Assembly: GCA_029876055.1 (NCBI GenBank)
Contig: CM056878.1
Location: 1,798,001-1,862,000 of the forward strand
Source of the DNA: Madurella fahalii
Lineage: Eukaryota > Ascomycota > Sordariomycetes > Sordariales
DNA length: 64,000 bases
Direction: 5' to 3'
The position numbers were made by a program, and so were the translations under genes. The notes below the pieces were generated by a model. It was not told where the DNA came from. It ran no database searches and worked only from the letters and a program-made list of their open reading frames with translations. The number at the start of each line of letters is the position of its first letter. Positions within the stretch are counted from its first letter, which is position 1. Below, piece after piece: positions 57,597-64,000 of the stretch.

Positions 57597-58846
57597 GGGG
57601 GGGCGGGGAAGAGGTTGGGCCATACCCCGATGTCGCAAAACTCTTGCCGCGGATAGACCGGGTGAGAGAGGACCACCAAGTGAACCTGCTCCGTCCCGGT
57701 CTGGGCTGGTACTCGTGCCGTAGTTTTGGGAAGATGTGGGCTAATCCAATGGCGAGGAAGCACTTGCGGTACATGTTGAGGGCCTCGGTGGTCGTGCCAA
57801 AAGGGATAAATATGGCGATGCCAGCAACTTCGGCGAGGAAGTTGTGTCCCATATCGACCCAGTGCATCAGGTCCGAGGTGACGAAGGAGATAAAGTAGAT
57901 GTTGAAGGGGTCCGGGCCGAAGTGGACAGCATCAAAGTTGAGGGCACGGGGCGGGCTCTGACGGAGGTTGGCCGAAAAGAGGAGCATAGTGATTGGCAGC
58001 ACTACAACAATGACACACAGAGTCATGAAGTAGAGCTTCTTCCGGACCCGTTGCTGCCTCTGCGCGGTGATGCTGTCCTCGGACTGGACCACGTCCCGGG
58101 TGACCTTCTCAATCTTCCGGTAACGGTAGAAAGTCACGACTGGAGTGAGCACTTGTCAGTGATTGTTTGAGGTAGCAAGGGGTTCTCTTTCACTCACCCG
58201 CCATGACAGCCGCCCCCAGAATGAAAATAGGGGTCGGCAGAATGTAAAAGACGAGGTAAATCCAGCTGGGGTAGTAGACTGGGACGCATCCGACCAGAGT
58301 GTAGACGCTGTATCGACCGCCAATTACAACGTAGGTGAGGGCGATCTGGATGACTGGCACGGTGAAGATGACCAGGGCCGAGATGATGCGCTCGCGGCGC
58401 CTCTCGCTAGCCGTAGGTTTGATGGCACGGTCGAGGGCGACCTTGGAGGCGAGACTACGCATGATCTCGAACAGACTGATGTTGAAGGCGGAATGCATGG
58501 CGAAATAGATGTAGTTCTCCAGGTCACACCAGCCGTAGCCCGCGAACCAGTCGGCGACGTTGTTGTCCGGCCATATCAGAGCGTTGACAAGGGTGAAGAA
58601 GTTGATGATCATCATGGTCACGCACAAGACGGTGCCGGCGAACTCCCCATTGCGCCAGAGAAGGCGTGCCGGGACCCAGGTGACGAAGAGGGAGACGAAG
58701 CCGAGGAAGACTCTGAAGAACAGATTCGCCTGGAGGCTCGGGTATGTGTAAGGGGGGCCCGGTCCAATGCGGTCTTCGGGAGTAGTGGTGAAGCCGAAGA
58801 GCGCCCATTTGTTGAAGGGCCGTGAGCCATCGGTCGGAGAAGACAT
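56693..58846 (-). CDS. Ste3/PRE-1-type peptide pheromone receptor (GPCR)
   Basis: Exons 58846-58198, 58139-57626 and 57533-56693 give 667 residues; introns of 58 and 92 nt. ATG at 58846 (MSSPTDGSRPFNKW). Seven hydrophobic spans are visible: FFRVFLGFVSLFVTWVP, LCVTMMIINFFTLVNALIW, YIYFAMHSAFNISLFEI, ALVIFTVPVIQIALTYVVI, YYPSWIYLVFYILPTPIFIL, FMTLCVIVVVLPITMLLF and a last one near FLAEVAGIAIFIPFG. Loop motifs NVADWFAGYGWCDLE and TFYRYRKIEKVTRDVV are typical of Ste3-family a-factor-like (farnesylated) pheromone receptors. The exon 3 frame was chosen because GG at the donor plus C at the acceptor gives a continuous natural-looking tail (ARIEHRAAGGRSRNPFVAM). That ~300-residue cytoplasmic tail contains His-rich, Ser-rich and Gly-Gly-Ser repeats. 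Confidence 0.9.
56936..57018 (-). repeat. 9-bp coding repeat giving a Gly-Gly-Ser tract
   Basis: TACCACCAC units on the plus strand encode about ten Gly-Gly-Ser units in the C-terminal cytoplasmic tail of the pheromone receptor. Confidence 0.9.
57565..57603. repeat. A24-G15 homopolymer block inside receptor intron 2
   Basis: A24 (57565-57588) followed directly by G15 (57589-57603) on the plus strand, so C15-T24 on the receptor's coding strand. It lies between the intron donor and the GCTAACC branch-like site and forms an extreme polypyrimidine tract. Confidence 0.9.
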
Positions 58847-59838
58847 GGCAACGCCGTGCTGAGGCCAAGTCAAGAGGCGAGTAACGGAGAGAATGAGAAC
58901 TGAGTGAGGTGAGGAGCAGCGGAGGAGACTCTGAGGATGGGAAACGGGACAACATAAAGGGAGCATGAGGCGAAAGCAGGAGCACGAGGAGCGGCATTGA
59001 GAACAGCATGCTGGACCATGGCTTATTCGTCTATTCTTGGCTTATTGAGTGAGCGGAGCTCATTGACATAAAGTACTGGTCGGCGGGGTGGTGTTGTGGA
59101 GTCGGTTTGACCAGAAGCTCATGATGAGCGTTTATTGAAGCTCTATTCAGATCCCGAAACGGAAAGGTTCAATAGCGGTAGGAGGTTGTCGTCGTCCAAG
59201 TCAACAAAGGGGAGTCACATCTTGTGGCCGCCAGCGACCCCATTTCAGGGGCTTTCTACAGAATTCCGGCACATCTGCAACAAGTTCGGGGACAAAATGC
59301 GATGCGTCACGCCGTGAGTTTGATTGATATTACGGATCGGGTCCGAGAGCAACTGCTGCGTGGCCCATGTCGGCGATTGCGTTGTCGTTTCCCTTTTCTG
59401 CGTGAAGCCGCCGAGGGCTTAATTGGGCAAAGCACAAAAATGACATGAGGAGGCATAAACGTGCTCAGAAGATTTATGTCGTCGACGAAGTGACGGTGTC
59501 AGTTGGGTTGACGAAGGCTGGAATACGCATCTAGCGGGGCCGTGATTGTTCTGTTGATGTGTGATGGACGGTGGTTTGCAACGAATGAGCGAGGAAGGAA
59601 GGCGGCTACCACCAGCCACAGAGAGGCACCTCGGATTGGGGCTGAGGCTTTTCCAGTCAAGCCACACAGCCTTGGCAAATTAGCACTTTCGCGTCTCAAA
59701 CGCGACGTCCAGGATCAACCAGTTTAAGACACCGTCGCGACGCCATTCGATAATTCTCCATTGCCCGTGCTCCCTGTCCCGGCACCGCCGCACACAAAAT
59801 TTCGAGGAAGTGGAAACAAGAAAAACGAACAGCAAAGC
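58847..59838. promoter_or_regulatory. Divergent promoter region receptor/RIM1
   Basis: 992 bp between divergent ATGs of the pheromone receptor and the mitochondrial SSB gene. No gene supported; the regulatory content was not resolved by eye. Confidence 0.5.
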
Positions 59839-60398
59839 ATGTCGGCCTTCCTCCGCACCGCATCCCGCGCCATCTCGCGGCCGGCGGCCTCGCGCACTTT
59901 CAGCTCGACCGCCTCGCGCCCCGTCGCACGCATCACCATTGTCGGGAACCTGGCCGACACCCCCGAGCTGCGCGCCTCGAGCACTGGCCGCGAGTACCTA
60001 CGCTACTCGGTGGCTAGCAACACTGGCAGCGGCGAGAACCGCAAGACGAGCTGGTTCAACGTGAGCTGCTTTGCGGCCGAGGGCAACAGCAGGGATTTCT
60101 ATCAGTCGCTTCCCAAGGGGTGCGTGTGGTTGTCTGAATTGCGGCGTTCCGCGGTTGGCTAACGCTCTGGACTGCGTATGACAGGACTCTGGTAATGGTC
60201 GAGGGCGACGCCTCCATGTCGTCCTATATTGATGCCGAGGGCAAGCCGAGGCAGGCGCTGAACATTACACAGCGTATGGCATCCTCCCCGCTTGGCCTGA
60301 GGATGACGCCACGAGGCTGACCATGTGTAGGTACCCTGGATGTCATCCGCCGCCCGTCCAACCCAAGTGCCGAAGGCGAGCAGGCTGGATCGCAGTAA
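59839..60398 (+). CDS. RIM1: Mitochondrial single-stranded DNA-binding protein RIM1
   Basis: Exons 59839-60119, 60185-60273 and 60331-60398 give 145 residues; introns of 65 and 57 nt. The start MSAFLRTASRAISRP begins a basic, Ser/Ala-rich presequence of about 27 residues, typical of a mitochondrial targeting signal. An SSB OB fold follows: RITIVGNLADTPELR, RYSVASNTGSGENRKTSWF, NVSCFAAEG and, across intron 1, LPKGTLVMVEGDASM. It ends TLDVIRRPSNPSAEGEQAGSQ. Size and domain order match yeast Rim1 and other mtSSBs, which coat single-stranded mtDNA during replication. Confidence 0.95.
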
Positions 60399-60883
60399 TT
60401 TCAACCGGCCGTCATAGTGTCGGGGCCGGGTGTGAAAAAACGAAACAAAAGAAAAAAGGCCCATCTCGATAAATACGCTCCCCTCAGAAGCTGTATCAAT
60501 TTGGACGCGGCCTGCTGTACTGTTGTGTTGGTTGACGGGACATCGTGTACTTGTACAACACCTGCTGCGCCAGCAGACTCTCCTTATTCACTTGGACGTA
60601 TCTGATGCTCTGCTTTAGCTTGAATTATACCCAATCGCTCTAGCACAAACATGTCAATCTGTATCCAGAATGCCCTGCAAAACCCTCAAATCCTCTGCGC
60701 TGTCGAGTTGTGCCTGGATGCCAAGGCTCAGCCTTAAACAGGACACGGCAGGGTGTCGTTAGCGGGCTTATCGTAGCAACCCACCTCCTTATCAATTGAA
60801 TTCTTCCTGAGCGACGTCGTCTCAACCTCCAAGCTTCGCGACGTTCATGCTCCGAACGCTGCGGTTGGTGCAACCCAACAACC
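60399..60883. other. Intergenic spacer RIM1-MTO1
   Basis: 3' region of RIM1 and promoter/leader of MTO1. It contains an upstream ATG at 60847 whose frame ends at 60906, overlapping the MTO1 start in a different frame. No further gene seen. Confidence 0.5.
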
Positions 60884-60906
60884 ATGACGAAGCTTCGGCT
60901 TCTTAG
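60847..60906 (+). other. Upstream ORF overlapping the MTO1 start
   Basis: ATG at 60847 opens a 19-codon frame (MLRTLRLVQPNNHDEASAS) ending at TAG 60904-60906, beyond the MTO1 ATG at 60884 and out of frame with it. If the leader includes 60847, this would reduce MTO1 initiation. The transcript start is unknown. Confidence 0.4.
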
Positions 60907-63102
60907 GGGCCTCGGGCGGCCACTCCGATGGCCGGCTCGTCAGTACAGGGTCAATTGCAGCAAGAGGAGGACATTCGCCACGGTTGTTTCTGAGTCGAGG
61001 TGAGCCCCTACTGCTCCGCTCTCGTCGTTTGCGCCGTTCGGATTCTAAACCCCTGCGCGAATACATGCAGGCCGTTCGACGTCATTGTCGTCGGCGGAGG
61101 CCATGCCGGCACCGAAGCATGCGCGGCAGCGGCTCGTGCGGGCGCCCGGACGGCTCTCATCACTCCGGATATCAACAATCTCGGCGTCTGCTCGTGTAAC
61201 CCAAGTTTCGGCGGTATCGGCAAGGGAACCATCATACGCGAGGTCGACGCGCTGGACGGATTAGCTGGACGCATCATCGACAAGGCGGGCGTGCAATTCA
61301 GGGTGTTGAACCGTAAGAAAGGCCCGGCAGTTTGGGGACCCCGCGCCCAGATCGACCGCGCCCTGTATCAGAAGCACATGCGCGAGGAACTTGAATCATA
61401 CCCAAATCTATCAATCGTCCTCGGCAAGGTGTCCGACATTGTTATCGCCGACAACCATGGCGACCCCAACGGCACCGCCGCCAAGAGCAAGATCACGGGC
61501 GTACGCCTCGAGTCGGGCGAGGTGCTGCCCACGAGCCAGGTGGTCATCACCACGGGCACCTTCCTGGGCGGCGAGATACACATCGGACTCAAGGCCTTCC
61601 CGTCGGGGCGCATGGGCGAGGAGGCGACCTTCGGATTGAGCAAGTCGCTCCGGGAGGCCGGCTTCCAGCTCGGACGGCTCAAGACGGGCACCCCTCCGCG
61701 GCTGGCCAAGGGCAGCATCAAGTGGGACATACTCGAAGAGCAGCTCGGCGATGAGCCGCCCATGCCCTTCAGTTATCTAAACGACGCCGTGGCGGTACAG
61801 GACCAGCTGAGCTGCTTCGCGACCTACACCAACTCTGCAACCCACGACATCGTGCGCGCCAATCTCGACAAGACAATCCACATCCGCGAGACGGTCAAGG
61901 GTCCGCGCTACTGCCCCTCGCTCGAGTCCAAGATAATCCGCTTCGGCGACCGAGAACGACACATCGTCTGGCTCGAGCCCGAAGGCTTCGACAACGACGT
62001 CATCTACCCCAACGGCCTGAGCATGACGGTGCCCGCCGAGGCCCAGGAGCAACTCCTGCGCACCATCCGCGGGCTCGAGGACGTCGTCATGCTGCAGCCG
62101 GGCTACGGCGTCGAGTACGACTACGTCGACCCGCGCAGCCTGAAGCGGACTCTCGAGACAAAAGCCATCCGCGGGCTCTTCCTGGCTGGGCAGATCAACG
62201 GCACGACGGGCTATGAAGAAGCCGCAGGACAAGGTATCATCGCGGGCATCAACGCGGGCCTCTCGGCGCTTGGCCGCGCGCCCATCACCCTCTCTCGGGC
62301 CGACGCCTACATTGGCATCATGATCGACGACCTCGTAACCAAGGGCGTGTCGGAGCCCTACCGCATGTTCACGTCGCGCAGCGAGTTCCGCCTGTCGACG
62401 CGCGCCGACAACGCCGACACGCGCCTGACGGCGTCGGGCCGCGCCTGGGGCGTGGTGGGCGACGTGCGCTGGCGGCGTTTCCGCGACGACCAGCAGCGCG
62501 CCGCCGACCTGCACCGCGTCCTCCGCTCCACCCTCCTCACCCCGCAAGCCTGGCGGCGCGCCGGGCTCGCCCTGGCCGCGCTCAAGGACGACGACACGCG
62601 CCGCCGCGACGGCGTCGAGGTGCTCCAGCTGCGCGGGGTGCAGCCCGCCGACCTGTGGCGCGCCCTGCCCGGCGTGGCCAACGACAACGACAACGACTAC
62701 AGCGGCGGCGGAGGCGACGGCGGCTTCCCCCGCCGCGTGCGCGAGCGCGTCGTCGTCGACGCGCTCTACGCGCCCTACGTGCGCATCCAGCAGGCCCAGG
62801 CGGCGCGCATGTCGCGCGACGAGGGGCTCGCGCTGCCCCCGGACCTCGACTACGACGCCGTCGTGCACCTGTCGCTCGCCGAGCGCGACGCCCTCAAGGC
62901 CGCGCGGCCCGAGACCATCGCCCAGGCCCGGCGCGTCGAGGGCGTCACCCCCGCCGGGCTGGTCAAGCTGCTGCGCTACGTGCAGAGGCCCGGCGGGAGC
63001 GGGGGGAGACGGTCGCTGCCGTTGAGGGGCTGGATGTGGAGGGCGTGGAGGACTTGGAGACGCTGGATGCGAAGAGCAGGGTGGCCGAGTTGTGAGCTGT
63101 GA
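60884..63102 (+). CDS. MTO1: Mitochondrial tRNA wobble-uridine modification protein MTO1 (GidA/MnmG family)
   Basis: Exons 60884-60999 and 61071-63102; as read, 715 residues. The 71-nt intron (GTGAGC to GCAG) joins VSESR to PFDVIVVGGGHAGTEA. Exon 1 encodes a basic presequence (MTKLRLLRGLGRPLRW), indicating mitochondrial import. MnmG hallmarks: FAD-binding VVGGGHAGTEA (residues 45-55), CNPSFGGIGKG, the LKTGTPPRL stretch, VKGPRYCPSLESKI, GLFLAGQINGTTGYEEAAGQG, and MFTSRSEFRLSTRADNAD. With Mss1, this family makes 5-carboxymethylaminomethyl-type modifications at U34 of mitochondrial tRNAs. The last ~30 residues as read are Trp/Arg-rich and unnatural. At a run of six Gs (63001-63006) an alternative frame gives GETVAAVEGLDVEGVED and ends at 63095, so a missing G is likely. 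Confidence 0.95.
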
Positions 63103-63642
63103 ATGCCGCGGAGGGGGGGGGGGGGGGTTTACTGTAAAACTACTAGAACTTTTTTCGAGGTCGGGAGGAAGAGGGCGGGGGGAGGGTATTGTATTTGTAG
63201 AGGTACATGACACATTATGGATAATGCTGGGTCAGCATCAAACGGTCGGCGTAGCTACACAGTCGTCTTTCTTGCGTTTTGTTCAATTGGATTTGACTTT
63301 GTATGTATTAATGATGCTTTGCCGCACCGCAGCCTCCTGTCTCCTGTCTTCTGTCTGAACCATGCCCTGAGAATAATCATACAGCTGCGCAGTCGCCCTT
63401 GACTGGGACGGCTACACTCGTGGCTGTCTCCAGCCCTAGGGGATGTTTTAGGCGCGGCAGCTGCTCAAAAAGCGATAGTGGCCTGCTCTCTACCACATCA
63501 TTATTTGATCGGCCGACCGTCTTCGAGGGAATACGTTGATAACTCCCAAGCAATTTAACAGTACCATGGGTTCAGCTTCCCTTGGAATGTAGCGGGAACC
63601 TGAGATGACGTGCTCGGGTTGACACTAGGCGCTATTCACCTA
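63103..63642. other. Convergent intergenic region
   Basis: 3' regions of MTO1 (+) and the cardiolipin-synthase-like gene (-). It begins near a G-run (63113-63127, one A before the long run). No gene supported. Confidence 0.5.
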
Positions 63643-64000
63643 TCACCTTTGCTCCTTGTCCTTGCTGTTCGCCTCTCCCCCTCCCTTTGGCGGCGGCTGC
63701 GGCTGCGTTAGGATCTTGACGGCGTCCTTGCTGTAGACGTAGCTGGCGCCGCTCCAAATTGTTGTCATCGCGACGACGTACCTGCAATGCGAGAGGTTAG
63801 TAACGGGCGGGTGAAGACCGGCGAAGAAGCGCCGCGAGAAACCGAAAGCGGAAACGCACTGCATAATGCCCAGTGGAGTACCCAAATCGACCGATGGAAC
63901 CACGGGCGCAATCGTGGTCAGACCCATGAGCCCGAGTTGCAGTGCCGTATTGTACTTGCTGATAGTAGTGGGCCGCACCTCCGCCGAGGGCAACGAGAAG
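63643..64000 (-). CDS. CRD1: Cardiolipin synthase-like protein (CDP-alcohol phosphatidyltransferase), C-terminal part
   Basis: Partial gene running off the right edge. Two exons are visible: from the edge to 63860, and 63781-63643, with a 78-nt intron (GTGCGT, perfect TACTAAC branch site, GCAG acceptor). The C-terminal ~92 residues are read: SLPSAEVRPTTISKYNTALQ, a hydrophobic stretch LGLMGLTTIAPVVPSVDLG, then IMQ joined to YVVAMTTIWSGASYVYSKDAVKIL and a Pro/Gly/Lys tail. The V-P-T-x-I-S-K-x-N-T-A-L-Q and TTxWSGxSYxxxKDAVKIL patterns are typical of the end of mitochondrial cardiolipin synthase, which makes cardiolipin from phosphatidylglycerol and CDP-diacylglycerol in the inner membrane. The catalytic motif lies outside the window. 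Confidence 0.82.
   Translation of the reverse strand, partial: FSLPSAEVRPTTISKYNTALQLGLMGLTTIAPVVPSVDLGTPLGIMQCVSAFGFSRRFFAGLHPPVTNLSHCRYVVAMTTIWSGASYVYSKDAVKILTQPQPPPKGGGEANSKDKEQR

Noticed and set aside
61777..63213. 478-codon minus-strand open frame opposite MTO1
   Set aside because: MTO1 is an unmistakable MnmG-family gene on the plus strand; the antisense frame has no recognisable domain.
1..64000. tRNA or 5S rRNA genes in the intergenic gaps
   Set aside because: Searching by eye for B-box sequences (GGTTCGANTCC type, both strands) gave only isolated partial matches without cloverleaf arms. A tRNAscan-SE run would settle this.

Overview
This 64 kb window is nuclear DNA of a filamentous ascomycete, most likely a sordariomycete and plausibly Sordariales. 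The evidence is the set of recognisable fungal genes (PacC, a Ste3/PRE-1 type pheromone receptor, a fungal PAS kinase, HUT1, Sea4/Mio), many short introns (50-104 nt) with GTRNGT donors and CTNAC-like branch points, GC-rich coding sequence, and low-complexity Ser/Pro/Gly/Gln insertions. There are no bacterial operons, CRISPR arrays or insertion sequences, and I found no tRNA or rRNA gene by eye. About half of the window is intergenic, with several gaps of 4-5 kb.

Layout from left to right: a proline-rich protein with a C-terminal Cys cluster (+); a Ser/Thr-rich coiled-coil protein (+); the pH regulator pacC (-), preceded by about 2.7 kb of noncoding DNA carrying 20 copies of the PacC core site GCCAAG; SEA4/Mio, a TORC1 regulator (-), divergent from EFG1, an 18S rRNA-processing factor (+), with a telomere-like box between them; a protein with two dsRBD-like domains (+); tRNA 2'-phosphotransferase TPT1 (-); an unknown 1078-residue disordered protein (-); a 5.2 kb gap; a dual-specificity MAP-kinase-phosphatase-like protein (+); the HUT1 nucleotide-sugar transporter (-); a triple-KH RNA-binding protein (-); a 4.5 kb gap; an F-box/LRR protein (-); a 4.8 kb gap; a PAS-domain protein kinase (+); a 4.5 kb gap; a Ste3-type pheromone receptor (-); then three nuclear genes for mitochondrial functions: RIM1 (mtDNA single-strand-binding protein, +), MTO1 (mitochondrial tRNA wobble-U modification, +) and the 3' end of a cardiolipin-synthase-like gene (-).

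The genes are not one pathway. Several are signalling or nutrient-response components (PacC, Sea4, PAS kinase, MAPK phosphatase, F-box/LRR, pheromone receptor), and several act in RNA processing or mitochondrial maintenance. The strongest unusual signal is the dense array of PacC sites upstream of pacC. It includes four sites at exact 10-bp spacing and a perfect inverted pair, and implies direct feedback control of the pH regulator. Two genes, HUT1 and MTO1, each contain a run of six Gs where the reading frame breaks and where one more G would restore it, which suggests homopolymer undercalls in the assembly. Exon boundaries below were inferred by eye from splice signals and reading-frame continuity.
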